Numbered from the stretch's first letter, positions 8,828 to 18,134 are shown. The stretch: DNA of 51,492 nucleotides from Methylobacter sp. (GCA_030653175.1 JAURZV010000061.1:1-51492); one strand, 5' to 3'. Numbers and translations are program-made. Notes: generated from the sequence alone by a model not told the origin.

Positions 8828-9001
8828 CTACTTGCGGAGTTTGATTTTGTATCGGTTTTTTTGTCCCGAGAGTTTTGAGGCCGGGACATGGGGATTGGCG
8901 AGTCGTTCTTCTAATTTGCTTTTGAATTGTTCCCGCACGGTATTATCAAGTGCGTGCCACTCTTTAAGCGCATCTTCCTTGAAAGTATGGCTGTAAGCCA
9001 T
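8828..9001 (-). pseudogene. RelE-family toxin, truncated
   Basis: Only the first 57 codons of a RelE-type toxin remain: MAYSHTFKEDALKEWHALDN, then SKLSGQKNRYKIKLRK followed by TAG. Complete RelE proteins continue from KLRKLGYRLVYEV with the catalytic C-terminal strands, so the active part is missing. It lies 20 bases after the Phd/YefM-type antitoxin gene on the same strand, the usual order. Confidence 0.7.
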
Positions 9002-9021
9002 AAGTATAAAGTTCCGTGCGT

Positions 9022-9270
9022 TTATAAGTCGGACAAATTGACTTTGATTTCAGCTTGATTTTCGCGTGCGTCAGCTATGGCGTTAAGCTCCATATCTTCC
9101 AGTTTTTCTAGTAAGGCTTCATAGGCTTTGGCGGGGATGCAATAAAAAGCGGGTTCATTGCGGTTCAGAATTGCGACGGGGAAGCCCTCGCCCGCTGCTA
9201 CCGTACCCATGGGATTTCTTTTTAATTCGGAAACACTTGCGGAGGTTTCCGCCAAAATGATGTGTGCCAT
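9022..9270 (-). CDS. Phd/YefM-family antitoxin
   Basis: Antitoxin of about 82 residues, starting MAHIILAETSASVSELKRNP with the conserved GEGFPVAILNRNEPAFYCIP segment and a C-terminal acidic helix (LLEKLEDMELNAIADARENQ). It would bind DNA through its N-terminal half and RelE through its tail. Its partner (8828-9001) is truncated, so this may be an orphan kept for another role or on its way out. The start at 9270 is preferred to the ATG four codons upstream by comparison with the family. Confidence 0.82.
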   Translation of the reverse strand: MAHIILAETSASVSELKRNPMGTVAAGEGFPVAILNRNEPAFYCIPAKAYEALLEKLEDMELNAIADARENQAEIKVNLSDL

Positions 9271-9772
9271 GACATGCTCCAAAGCTATATATTGGTGCCT
9301 ATATTAGTACGTTTATATAGTATCTTTACACAAAAAATTACTAGACTGTCCAGTCTAAGGTTAAGCCGTTCGTGGTGAGCTTGTCGAACCATGATCGGCT
9401 TAAACGGACATCGGCGGCCAGATATGTTTTGATGAATTCCTTTTTGATCCATCCCCAGCGTATCAATCCGAAACGGCAGGTGTTGGCGGTATTCGCGAAG
9501 GCAGTGTGTAAGAAAACGCGGGAAGGTATCCATACAAAGAATCGGGGCGCATCGTTTTCCGTTACCCCAGAGAAGAACAAGGAACCGCCCAAAACATAAA
9601 TGCACCGAAATGTAACAAAAATGTAGGTGGACTGCACGTACCACAGAGTGGACAAGATTGATTTTTACACGGCAAACCGGATATTTAAGATCATGATATG
9701 ATACGTTAGGCTTTAAGGTACACGCAGCGCACCCTACCGGGCTTTTAAAGAATTAAGGAAACATAAATACCT
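9271..9772. other. Spacer without a convincing gene
   Basis: About 500 bases with no supported gene. It holds the palindrome GTTCGTGGTGAGCTTGTCGAAC near 9368-9389, a small dispersed repeat seen in many proteobacteria. A short plus-strand frame at 9372-9599 shows no recognisable domain. Upstream of 9773 the ribosome binding site AAGGAAAC precedes the broken nSTAND gene. Confidence 0.5.
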
Positions 9773-12030
9773 ATGACGGATTACGATTTCAAATCGCTAA
9801 ATGACAAAGAATTCGAGATTCTTTGCACCGATCTACTTGGTGAGGTTCAAGGCCGCCGTTTCGAGCGATTCAAAGCCGGTAAGGATGCAGGTGTTGATGG
9901 CCGTTACGTTATTTTACTGATCAAGGCAAAGAGGTGGTTTTGCAGTGCAAACACTGGAGCAACACTCCATTAGCGCAACTTATTCGAGCGTTAAGCAATA
10001 TCGAAAAACCAAAACTCGATAAACTAAAGCCACATCGTTATCTATTGACAGTATCAAACCCACTTTCACGGGCTGGCAAAAAAGCCATCCATCGCGCACT
10101 TTCACCGTATGTTGTATCCGAAAGCGACATTTACGGAAAAGAAGACCTAAATGATTTGCTCAAAGATAAGGCTCACATTGAGAAACGGCACTATAAACTT
10201 TGGCTTCATAGCTCCAGTGTTTTAGGCCACATTTTTAACAATGCGATTTTAGGGCGAAGTGCTTTCTCACTTGAGGAGATAATTCGTTCTTCCTCCCGGT
10301 ATGTCGTAACCGCCAACCATGAGGCGGCATTGAAAATATTAGAGCGACTGGGTGTGGTTATCATCACAGGGGAGCCTGGTGTCGGAAAAACCACGCTGGC
10401 CGACCACTTATGCCTGCATTACGTCACCCAAGGCTTTGACTACTTGAAAATTGCCAACGATATTCAAGAGGCTGAGGCAGCCTTTGACCCTGAAAGCAAG
10501 CAAGTAATTTACTTTGATGATTTCTTGGGGCGCAACTATTTGGAGGCTCTTAAAGGGCATGAAGGAAATCACATAACGCAGTTTCTGCGGCGGATAGCTA
10601 CAAATAAGAATAAGCGCTTCGTCCTGACTTCAAGAAGTACCATTCTAAATCAGGGAAAGTTTTTAATTGATAGCTTTGAACATGGCAATGTACAGAAGAA
10701 CGAATACGAGAGCTTCGAATTCAATTCCTAACCGATCTGGATAAAGCGCAAATTCTCTATAACCACATTTGGCATTCTGGTCTGGAAAACGAATACATTG
10801 ATCAACTCTATCTTAATCGGCGATATCGAGAAATCATTAAGCATAAAAATTTTAATCCTCGCCTGATCAGTTACATCACCGATGCGACGAGACTTGAAAC
10901 ATGCCCGCCAGATAACTATTGGAACTACATTGTTCGTTCGCTAATGAATCCATCCCAAGTCTGGGACAACCCTTTCAATGCACAACAGGATGATTTCGGT
11001 CGAGCAATCATATTGTTGGTTGTGTTAAATGGTTACGCGCTTGGCGAAAATGTCCTTGCTGAAGCGTATCACCGTTTTTTAGCATTGCCTGAAAACCAGA
11101 ACCTTCAAGGTAGGCGCGAATTTCAATCAAATATCCGGCTGCTTACTGGCTCCTTTCTCAATCGGACTGTCTCGCCCCGGCCCGTCGATCATCGATTTAT
11201 TTAATCCGTCGATTGGCGATTACGTTTTGGAGCATTATGCCGGAGATGTTGTCGCACTTCGTCTTGGAATACAAAGCCTCAGGACGCTCCGGTCATTGAT
11301 TACCCTGCGCAGTCTTCAGGGAAATAGGCGTCTGTCTAAAGATGATGCAAAGGCGATTTGTGATGTGTTAATTGAACATTTAGCAGAGAAAGATTTTGGC
11401 GGCGTAAGCGTTGCGTATGTTTCAGCACTTTGTGACGTGTATAGAGGCTGCGGTGGCTTTGAGAGTAATGCCTCGGCGGCTTTGCGTGCTGCCATTCTGT
11501 TTATTTTCAATGAAGGCTTGGGAGAAGCAACTGATGATTCGTTCGAGATTGTTGAGTGGAGTGTTAAGCAAAGCATCGTAACTCCAGAGCAGGCATTGAG
11601 TTTCATCACAGGCAACATTGATATTGTTGGTTCGTACACCGAAATGCGAGCCATATCATCGCTTTTATTTGCGATCTCGGAGGCCACGCCAGGATATAAG
11701 GAGATAATTCAATCAGTAAAAGAGCATGTAATCGAAGTGGTGTCGGATAACTCTTCTGAATTTATTGATGTGGACTCAGCGTTTTCGAAGGTTGAATATG
11801 AGGATGATCGCGCTGCTGGCAATGAGTTGAAGAAGTTAATCGAAAGGGAGCTTGTAGATCTTGGTGTTAGTTTTTGTGCGGACGATGTTAGCAGTATCTT
11901 GGAATCGTATGATGTGACTCAAGAGTTGTATAATTATTTCCACAATTTACACAAAGAAGATGAGCCAAGATCAGAAGGACCAGCAATACTTGCTATCGAT
12001 AAAATAGATGATCTATTTGATAGAGGTTAA
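9773..12030 (+). pseudogene. Mrr-like nuclease-nSTAND3 NTPase fusion (defence-like), multiply frameshifted
   Basis: Joined across frames, the reading gives a protein of roughly 750 residues. The N terminus is a restriction-endonuclease-type domain (LNDKEFEILCTDLLGEVQGR, then KAGKDAGVDGRY and VVLQCKHW, a PD-(D/E)xK-like D...QxK). The middle is a P-loop NTPase of the nSTAND3 type: GEPGVGKTTLADHL, QVIYFDDFLGRN, FVLTSRSTIL. The C terminus is a helical region with no known match. Frame breaks occur at about 9915 (one-base loss or two-base gain), about 10710 (GAGAG, two extra bases) and about 11177 (an extra C in CCCC). Such fusions are thought to sense and cut phage. This copy cannot make the full protein. 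Confidence 0.75.
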
Positions 12031-12227
12031 AATTCGCTAAAGCGTAAGAAGCTCGGTAGGGGGTGCATAACGCGCCCAACTAGACTTTTTCAGGCGGCTT
12101 CCGATGGTTTACCGCCCCAAGCCCCTACTTGTAGTACTTGACAATTCGCTGCCGTGAAACTACGAACTACGAGTAAAATGAGGTTTACCGGCAAACCGGC
12201 GCATCCTTAAAAAACAGGAGAAAAACT
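12031..12227. other. Short spacer, nothing recognised
   Basis: About 200 bases with no gene between the broken nSTAND gene and the next TA pair. A ribosome binding site (AACAGGAGAAAAACT) ends it, in front of the 12228 start. Confidence 0.5.
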
Positions 12228-12530
12228 ATGCAAGCCATCGAATTTGAAACTGTTGCCCATGGGCACACCATCCGTATCCCCGACACGGTACCTGACGGTG
12301 TACGCTTGCAGGTTCGGCTGTTATTGGATGAGGAAGCTGTCGTAGCGGAGGAAGGAGATTTAAAAACATTGTTGGTTAGTTTGGGGGGGGCGTTTCCCGA
12401 AGATGAGAATATCAAAAATCATACCCCTCAATCTATCAAGCAACTTAAAGGGATCGCGCCTAAACCTGAGCGGGTTGTAAGTTTAGAAGAAATGGATGCT
12501 GCTATCCAATTAGAAGGCGCGAAACGTTGA
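12228..12530 (+). CDS. Probable antitoxin (VapB-type partner of PIN toxin)
   Basis: A 100-residue protein with an N-terminal beta-rich segment (IEFETVAHGHTIRIPDTVPD) like those of antitoxins paired with PIN toxins, and a C-terminal tail (LKGIAPKPERVVSLEEMDAA) of the kind that binds the toxin. A strong AGGAG lies 10 bases before the ATG. The next gene overlaps its stop by four bases and starts as a PIN domain, which supports the VapB assignment. Since the PIN gene is cut short, this antitoxin is now without a functional partner. Confidence 0.7.
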   Translation: MQAIEFETVAHGHTIRIPDTVPDGVRLQVRLLLDEEAVVAEEGDLKTLLVSLGGAFPEDENIKNHTPQSIKQLKGIAPKPERVVSLEEMDAAIQLEGAKR

Positions 12531-12751
12531 TCGGCTTAGACACCAATGTCTTGATTCGCTACATTGTACAAGATGATGAGCTACAAGCTCGGTTAGCGAG
12601 TGATTTGATTGAAAACCAATGCTCTATAGAAAATCCTGCATTGCTCTACCTCCTGCATCCATGCAGTCGTCCATCAGGAGAGGGAGCGCTCACAACGGCT
12701 CAAACAAAGCCGTCAAATCCTCTGCCGTCAATTTCAACGATTCCTCTTTAG
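12527..12751 (+). pseudogene. VapC-like PIN toxin, truncated by a repeat
   Basis: The first ~39 codons are a clear PIN-domain start (MIGLDTNVLIRYIVQDDELQ, with the first catalytic Asp in LDTNVL). At about 12636 the sequence passes into a dispersed repeat also found at 7706-7760 in the other orientation. The remaining frame is unrelated and reads into the opposite-strand helicase gene. The later catalytic acidic residues of the PIN domain are missing. Confidence 0.75.
12636..12686 (-). repeat. Dispersed repeat, copy 2 (disrupts vapC-like gene)
   Basis: Inverted copy of the 7706-7760 element: reading the minus strand gives CCCTCTCCTGATGGA and then GGAGGTAGAGCAATGCAGGA. Its edge coincides with the point where PIN-domain similarity stops. 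Confidence 0.65.
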
Positions 12752-15700
12752 CCCCACCCTTATAAATGCCTTCGGCTAAGGCGCGCTTTTTGTCCTGCAT
12801 CGCAATAATCTTTTCTTCGACCGTATTTTCGGTAATCAGCTTATAAATGAATACCGGCTTGTCCTGGCCTATGCGATGGGCGCGGTCTGCGGCCTGGCTT
12901 TCTGCGGCGGGATTCCACCACGGATCGTAAATAATCACGGTATCGGCTTCGGTCAGGTTTAAACCGACTCCGCCCGCTTTCAGGCTGATCAGGAAGACAT
13001 TAACTTCGCCGCTTTTAAACAGTTCGATGGCTTCGTCGCGATTGCGGGTTTGGCCGGTCAGTTTGGCGTAGCCGATTTTTCGCGTATTTAATTCGCCTTC
13101 AATCAGCGCAATCATGCGGGTGAATTGAGAAAACACCAAAATCCGGCGGCCTTCTTCCAATTGTTCCGGCAATATCTCCATCAGCAGGTCGAGCTTGGCG
13201 GATTCCTGCACTTTTTGCGCTTCCTTTAGCGGCAGGGTGCGCGGGTCGCAGCAGGTTTGGCGAAGTTTAAGCAACGCATCCAGAATGGTGATGTGGCTGC
13301 GCGACAGGCCTTTTTGGGCAATCGCATCGCGGACTTTTTTCTCCATGGTCAGGCGGATGCTCTCGTATAAAGCGGCCTGTTTCGGATACAGCGGCACCGA
13401 GCGGATGATCTCGGTTTTAGGCGGCAACTCCGTGGCGACCTCCTGTTTGGTGCGGCGTAACATAAAGGGAGCAACCCGGCGTGACAGCTGCGCCCTTTGC
13501 TCGCTATCGCCATGTATTTCAATCGGAGTGCGGTAGCGTTTTTTAAACGTGGCGATGTCGCCCAGAAAGCCCGGCATCAGGAAATCGAATTGCGTCCACA
13601 GCTCGCCCAGATGGTTTTCCATCGGCGTACCGGTCAGGCATAACCGGTGATTCGATTTAATGCGCCGAACCAATTGCGCCGCTTTGGACAGCGGGTTTTT
13701 AACGACTTGGGCTTCGTCCAGAATCAGGTAATGGTACTCGTGCTCCAGCAGCGTTTCTTCGTCCCGTGACAGCAACGGGTAGGTGGTCAGGATCAGGTCG
13801 TAGTCCCTGATTTTGTAGAACAGTTGCTTACGCTCGGTGCCCTGCAAGATCAGGATTTTCAAGTCGGGCGTGAAGCGTTCGGTTTCTCTGCGCCAGTTGC
13901 TCATCAGGCTGGTCGGCGCGATGATCAGGCTGGGCAGGCTCATTCGCCCCGCTTGTTTTTCGATCAACAGATGGGAGAGTGTCTGTATGGTTTTGCCGAG
14001 GCCCATATCGTCGGCGAGTATGCCGCAGAATTTATATTCCCGTAAAAATTGCAGCCAGTTGAGTCCCTGCTGCTGGTAAGGCCTAAGTTCCGCCTGCAAG
14101 TTATTGGGCAGCGCGACATCTTCAATGCCGGTGAAGTTTTTCAGTTTTTGTCCCAGCTCCCGCAACTCTTTTCCTCCGTTGATGGTGAACAAGCCTTGGT
14201 TTTGCTCTTCCATGTCGGCTAACGCTGCGGCGTTAAAACGAGACAGTTTAAGCGTGCCGTCTTTGCCCATCGTGCTGCTGCTAAACAACTCGATCAGCAC
14301 GCTCAAGAACGGTTTAATTTTCTCGCTGGGTAAGCTCAGGTAATTGTGCTCGCCCAGCGGGATGCTGAGCATGTCCGGCAGATTTTCCAGGTCGTAATTT
14401 TCCAGTACCGGCATGATCAGCGGCAGCAAAGGCATGGGCTGGCCGTCAATTTCGATGTTAAAGCTCATTTCAAACCAGTCCTGCTGGCTCTCGCTGATTT
14501 GGGCGTCCCAGTTTTGGGCTGTCTGGAAGTTAAGCAGGAAGCTCTCGTCGATTTCGACAATCCAGCCGTCTTGTTCCAGTTCCAGTAGGGTGTTTTGCAG
14601 GAACTCTCCCCAACGCGCGGCGCTGTCCATTACGGTGTCAGCTTGGCTGAACAAAAACAGTTCTTGTCCGCCGATCTGCACGGCAGAAGCGGGAACAAAA
14701 CCGAGGTCGGTCAGGCGATGTATTGCGATTTGCTCGGTTTTCAGGTCGCGTTTAATCCGCACCAGTCCTTGCTCGGTCTTTACTACGCTGTAGTCTTCCT
14801 GGGGAGTCGCAGAAACCGACCAGTCCCCGTACACAAAACCTACCATCATAAAATGGGTGTACTGCTGGAGTGAAACCTGATGGCCGAACAGCAAAAGCTT
14901 GGGCGTAGGCGTCAGCTCGTCGGCTTCGATCAGTTCGACTTTTTTGGGCGCGGGCAGCGGCAGGCTGGGGTGTTCAATAATCAGGCGCTGGCTGAATTCG
15001 TCGGCATATTCGGCTGGAATCAGCGGGGCGGCCAGGATGTTTTTAAGTTGATCGGTCGAGAGCTTGTGGGTGTTGAGCATGCCTATTACGCCCAGCGCAT
15101 CGTCCAGATATTGCGGCGGTTCGGTCAGCAGCAGGAAAGCGGGCGGGTCGATTTCGACCGCTAATTGATAGTCGCCGTTCTCGGCTGTCTTCCAGCTAAA
15201 CTTTAAGTTGCGGTCGGTTCCCTGTGTTAACGGAATCAGGTCAACGCCTTGCCAGAACAGTCGGCCTGTTTGCAGTAACTTGGACAAGGCCAAATAGCCT
15301 GTAGCACCTGCAATTAAGGGTTCGTCCTTAAAAGAGGGGTTAAGTGCGGTCAGCAGTTTTGCAATTTCCTGATCTTCCGGTTGAACATAATTGAGGTAGG
15401 AGTAGCTGTAGCGGAGATTATTCAAGGTCGTTTTTCTGCCCTTATTTAAACCTCCGGTTTTCTTTTCTTTGGTGATTAAAAGATCAATAGTGAATTCGTG
15501 TTTTGCATTGCCGTGCTTGAGGATATAAGCGATAAAATCCTTATGGGTATCGTGCCGCCCCGGCGCCCGCTCATGAAGGCTGTCAAGCCAGTCCAGACAA
15601 CTGGAGGACTTTGTATCCGATGCAGAAAGGCTTTGCTTGGCATTTTGATACATCAGGCAAACAGCGGCAACGTGCTTACAGTTATAACCGACAGGGCAAG

Positions 15701-15944
15701 TGCAGTCGCCTTCAATCTCTGCCGCACTATAGTCCGGGCGCCAGACGATGCGGATATTCTGCCGGTACGGGTCTTTATGGCTGCCTTTAACGGCGGCATT
15801 GAGCTGTACAAAAAGAGCGCCTTCGCTTTTAACCGTAAGATTAATCACTGTGCCTCTTTCAAAATAGCTGCGTCCACGCTCGTAAAAAGCATCGCCACAT
15901 TCGTAGCGTATATCGGAACGAAGCAGTTTTTTTTGTTTATTCAT
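12690..15944 (-). CDS. SNF2/RapA-family helicase with N-terminal SWIM zinc finger
   Basis: A DEAD/DEAH-like ATPase of the SNF2 superfamily, about 1084 residues. The N terminus carries a SWIM zinc finger (CTCPVGYNCKH, residues 81-91). About 500 residues of unassigned sequence follow. Then comes the SNF2 motor at about residues 620-1080: LADDMGLGKTIQT (Walker A), LILDEAQVVKNP (Walker B), RLCLTGTPMENHLGELW, and in the second lobe VFSQFTRMI, GGVGLNLTEADTVI and QAADRAHRIGQ. Bacterial SWIM-SNF2 proteins are thought to remodel protein-DNA complexes or act in stress and transcription recycling. The start at 15944 (MNKQKKLLRSDIRYE) is a family-based choice; no good ribosome binding site is visible there. 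Confidence 0.9.
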   Translation of the reverse strand: MNKQKKLLRSDIRYECGDAFYERGRSYFERGTVINLTVKSEGALFVQLNAAVKGSHKDPYRQNIRIVWRPDYSAAEIEGDCTCPVGYNCKHVAAVCLMYQNAKQSLSASDTKSSSCLDWLDSLHERAPGRHDTHKDFIAYILKHGNAKHEFTIDLLITKEKKTGGLNKGRKTTLNNLRYSYSYLNYVQPEDQEIAKLLTALNPSFKDEPLIAGATGYLALSKLLQTGRLFWQGVDLIPLTQGTDRNLKFSWKTAENGDYQLAVEIDPPAFLLLTEPPQYLDDALGVIGMLNTHKLSTDQLKNILAAPLIPAEYADEFSQRLIIEHPSLPLPAPKKVELIEADELTPTPKLLLFGHQVSLQQYTHFMMVGFVYGDWSVSATPQEDYSVVKTEQGLVRIKRDLKTEQIAIHRLTDLGFVPASAVQIGGQELFLFSQADTVMDSAARWGEFLQNTLLELEQDGWIVEIDESFLLNFQTAQNWDAQISESQQDWFEMSFNIEIDGQPMPLLPLIMPVLENYDLENLPDMLSIPLGEHNYLSLPSEKIKPFLSVLIELFSSSTMGKDGTLKLSRFNAAALADMEEQNQGLFTINGGKELRELGQKLKNFTGIEDVALPNNLQAELRPYQQQGLNWLQFLREYKFCGILADDMGLGKTIQTLSHLLIEKQAGRMSLPSLIIAPTSLMSNWRRETERFTPDLKILILQGTERKQLFYKIRDYDLILTTYPLLSRDEETLLEHEYHYLILDEAQVVKNPLSKAAQLVRRIKSNHRLCLTGTPMENHLGELWTQFDFLMPGFLGDIATFKKRYRTPIEIHGDSEQRAQLSRRVAPFMLRRTKQEVATELPPKTEIIRSVPLYPKQAALYESIRLTMEKKVRDAIAQKGLSRSHITILDALLKLRQTCCDPRTLPLKEAQKVQESAKLDLLMEILPEQLEEGRRILVFSQFTRMIALIEGELNTRKIGYAKLTGQTRNRDEAIELFKSGEVNVFLISLKAGGVGLNLTEADTVIIYDPWWNPAAESQAADRAHRIGQDKPVFIYKLITENTVEEKIIAMQDKKRALAEGIYKGGAKEESLKLTAEDLTALFEPL

Positions 15945-16107
15945 GAAAGCATGGGCGAACAGTTGGACAGGATGCTTATTGTACTGCAATCTGATGGAGT
16001 TGTAGGGATGGAATAGGTATCTTCAACAATAGACTTATCGCCGGTTTTCTGATTAAGTACAGTCAGGGAATATTGATTGAAAATCTGTAAATATAAGGAG
16101 AAAGAAT

Positions 16108-16665
16108 ATGAGACAGTACTTATTACTCATCTGTTTATTGTTGAACGCTTGCTCGAATTTGCCGTCAACGATAAAAAATCCCCCGCTGTTTGATATTTCC
16201 TATACTCAGGCAATCCAGAATATTGCCAATTATAAAAATGCGCCGGTGCGTTGGGGTGGGACTATTGTTGATGTGGAAAATGAACAAAATTTCAGTCTGG
16301 TACAGGTGCTATATTATCCTCTTGGCAGGGATGGTAAACCGCAGACAGATCAGCCGAATGAAGGACGCTTTGTTTTTAAAAGCCCAGAGTTTCTCGATCC
16401 GGCTGTTTACACCAGAAACACGGAAATCACAGTTGCGGGAACCCTTATAGGTGATCTCGAACGCACGATTGGCAAAAAAGTTATGCGCTTACCGCTGATT
16501 TCAGCCACGACTATTTACCGGTGGCGGGTTTATGTGTACGACAATCGTTACGATGGTTTCGGCTATGGTTACGCCCCCTATTATGGCGGTTACCCGTATT
16601 ACTGGGGAAGTTACTATTGGCCATCTGCTAGCCCATTTATTCGCCCAGCCTTTCGTCGCCGTTAA
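16108..16665 (+). CDS. Slp-family outer membrane lipoprotein
   Basis: Lipoprotein of 185 residues: signal peptide MRQYLLLICLLLNAC with the lipobox cysteine at residue 15, then an Slp-type domain (YTQAIQNIANYKNAPVRWGG, PNEGRFVF, REITVAGTL-like TEITVAGTLIGDLE). Slp is a starvation- or stationary-phase-induced outer membrane lipoprotein in E. coli; the exact function is not known. The C-terminal 35 residues are rich in Tyr and Gly (YGYAPYYGGYPYYWGSYYW), as in several Slp homologues. AAGGAG lies 10 bases upstream of the start. Monocistronic; tRNA-Leu follows. Confidence 0.88.
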   Translation: MRQYLLLICLLLNACSNLPSTIKNPPLFDISYTQAIQNIANYKNAPVRWGGTIVDVENEQNFSLVQVLYYPLGRDGKPQTDQPNEGRFVFKSPEFLDPAVYTRNTEITVAGTLIGDLERTIGKKVMRLPLISATTIYRWRVYVYDNRYDGFGYGYAPYYGGYPYYWGSYYWPSASPFIRPAFRRR

Positions 16666-16730
16666 ATACTGAGTTTAAGTCAGACGTGACCTTTTTTGGA
16701 TATAGGTCTAGTTTATTTTTTTTGTTGCTA

Positions 16731-16736
16731 TATAAT
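16731..16736 (+). promoter_or_regulatory. -10 box of the tRNA-Leu promoter
   Basis: A perfect TATAAT 24 bases before the mature tRNA end. The -35 region is poor and T-rich. Confidence 0.55.
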
Positions 16737-16760
16737 ACGCGGCTTACCAAAGTTATCGAT

Positions 16761-16847
16761 GCCTCGGTGGCGAAATTGGTAGACGCAAGGGACTTAAAAT
16801 CCCTCGTTCGTAAGGACGTGCCGGTTCGACTCCGGCCCGAGGCACCA
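16761..16847 (+). tRNA. tRNA-Leu (anticodon UAA)
   Basis: Cloverleaf of 87 nt including the encoded CCA. The acceptor stem pairs GCCTCGG with CCGAGGC; the D-arm contains GGCGAAATTGGTAGACGC; the anticodon loop CTTAAAA gives UAA; a class II long variable arm follows (TCGTTCGTAAGGACG); the T-arm is CCGGTTCGACTCCGG. Reads UUA and UUG codons. It sits about 1.5 kb from the distal end of the integron array. Confidence 0.97.
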
Positions 16848-16855
16848 TATAAAAC

Positions 16856-16886
16856 AAGGGCTTAGGCGATGCCAAGTCCTTTTTTA
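16856..16886 (+). terminator. Rho-independent terminator of tRNA-Leu
   Basis: Stem AAGGGCTTAGGC / GCCAAGTCCTT with two mismatches and a GAT loop, followed by six T, directly downstream of the tRNA. Confidence 0.75.
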
Positions 16887-17504
16887 TTGCCTGTCGTTTT
16901 CTATGAGGCATTGGTGGAGCAACTCAAATTAAAAAAGCCACAACAAATCCCATATAAAAAGCTGTTTCAGCAGCGCGAACGTTTTTTCTGTCGGTCGTCG
17001 TTATTTCCAGTCACTAAGGCAGCGGTACGAAATTAACCCGTCAACACCGAAGTAGCAGCACATTCACTGCTTGGTCGCGGGATACGTCAAAGTGACAGAG
17101 TTATTTCGTTCCAATGCCTAAGCATCTGAAGCTCGCCGTCGTCTGTATCTGTAATAAGCCCGATCCGCTAATCTGTACTGCCTATCCATGCAATTTATTG
17201 AAAAGTCAGAGATGAGCTCGGCGTTTAAGATGTTTAGATAAAGAAGCCAGGCTTCCATTGTTAATTTTCTAAGGATCATTTTATCCCTCAATCTAAGCCG
17301 AAAATGGCAAAATAAACCGCTTTAGTTGAAATGCAAATTCAAATTTAACGCGTAAGTAAACCTAAAAATAGTTGATTTTGTATGGTTTTCTGTAGGATAG
17401 AGAGTTCAACTTTTTCAATCAATAGGTGCTATTACCTATCGGATGAACGCAGTATTGAGTAAAATACCACGCATCACCATAGTTTCAGATGTTTTTTAAT
17501 TAAA
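16887..17504. other. Gene-poor spacer left of the integron
   Basis: About 600 bases without a supported gene. A 55-codon frame (16869-17036, plus strand; VVFYEALVEQLKLKKPQQIP) overlaps the terminator and ends early; it could be the remnant of a larger gene but matches nothing I recognise. The rest is AT-rich and broken by stops in all frames. Confidence 0.45.
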
Positions 17505-17759
17505 ATGATTTTTGGGGATGGAGATGTTAGCGTTGAATTTATCGAAGGAAAGATAGATGAGATTATCGTAAAAGGAAATCTAGCCAAGGCGGCATACAGC
17601 AAAGATAGCTTGGCGCTGCTTGGGCTCCCTGTAAAGGATGCGACCTTTAGCAATAAACAGGTCATGCGCTGGGAGAATATTGTAGGGCTACTGGGAGTCA
17701 CTTTGCATTCGGCAGGTAATGCTGTGTCTCTTGCTACTGTGAAGGTAAAAACCAAGTGA
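17505..17759 (+). CDS. Small hypothetical protein
   Basis: An 84-codon frame with start MIFGDGDVSVEFIEGKIDEI and no recognised domain. It opens with a beta-strand-rich segment. No ribosome binding site is visible upstream, so it may be the 3' part of a decayed gene or not expressed. Codon use is not obviously unnatural. Low confidence that it is real. Confidence 0.35.
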   Translation: MIFGDGDVSVEFIEGKIDEIIVKGNLAKAAYSKDSLALLGLPVKDATFSNKQVMRWENIVGLLGVTLHSAGNAVSLATVKVKTK

Positions 17760-17819
17760 TGCAGTTTGAAATAATTGGGGGTAGAGAGGGTATTTGATGA
17801 TGGAAAATGCCGGGTTATG

Positions 17820-18134
17820 TCATCTATCATTCATCGCGCGCTTGAGGTCTCGATAAAAATTTTCGTGTGGGCCGAAAGTTAGCAACTTCAGGTTGTCCTC
17901 GTCGATGATGCGGTAGAGGCCGGCAGGCACAACTGGTTCGAGAGGCGAAACTTGTAAACCCTCACACCGGGACAAGTCACGGATCATAGAAAACGGCAGA
18001 TCAGGATTTTCCTCGGCAATCTTGCCAATCTGCGACCAATATTCGATTTGTTTAGGCGCCGAGCGATGCTGGATTTGCGCGTGGTGTTTGGCCTGCTCGA
18101 CCAAGTTTTCTGAGAGTTTTACATTGACGGACAT
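17820..18134 (-). CDS. ParD-like antitoxin domain protein with an unusual C-terminal extension
   Basis: 104 residues. The first ~55 match the ParD_like (PF11903-type) antitoxins: MSVNVKLSENLVEQAKHHAQ, then QIEYWSQIGKIAEENPDLPF. Those usually end soon afterwards. Here the protein continues with GLYRIIDEDNLKLLTFGPHE and NFYRDLKR, which resembles the C-terminal strands of RelE/Txe-type toxins, so this may be an antitoxin fused to a toxin remnant; that part is inference. A ribosome binding site (GAGGCTATC) precedes the ATG. It lies beyond the last clear attC site; the GTTATGT overlapping its stop could be the relic of another attC box. Confidence 0.65.
   Translation of the reverse strand: MSVNVKLSENLVEQAKHHAQIQHRSAPKQIEYWSQIGKIAEENPDLPFSMIRDLSRCEGLQVSPLEPVVPAGLYRIIDEDNLKLLTFGPHENFYRDLKRAMNDR

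Noticed and set aside
9372-9599. 75-codon plus-strand frame, possible transposase remnant
   Set aside because: No transposase motif or terminal repeats, and the beginning is a common small palindrome.
9700-9720. GTTAGGC motif near 9705
   Set aside because: No paired RYYYAAC box or hairpin at attC distance; the motif also occurs by chance in these repeat-rich spacers.
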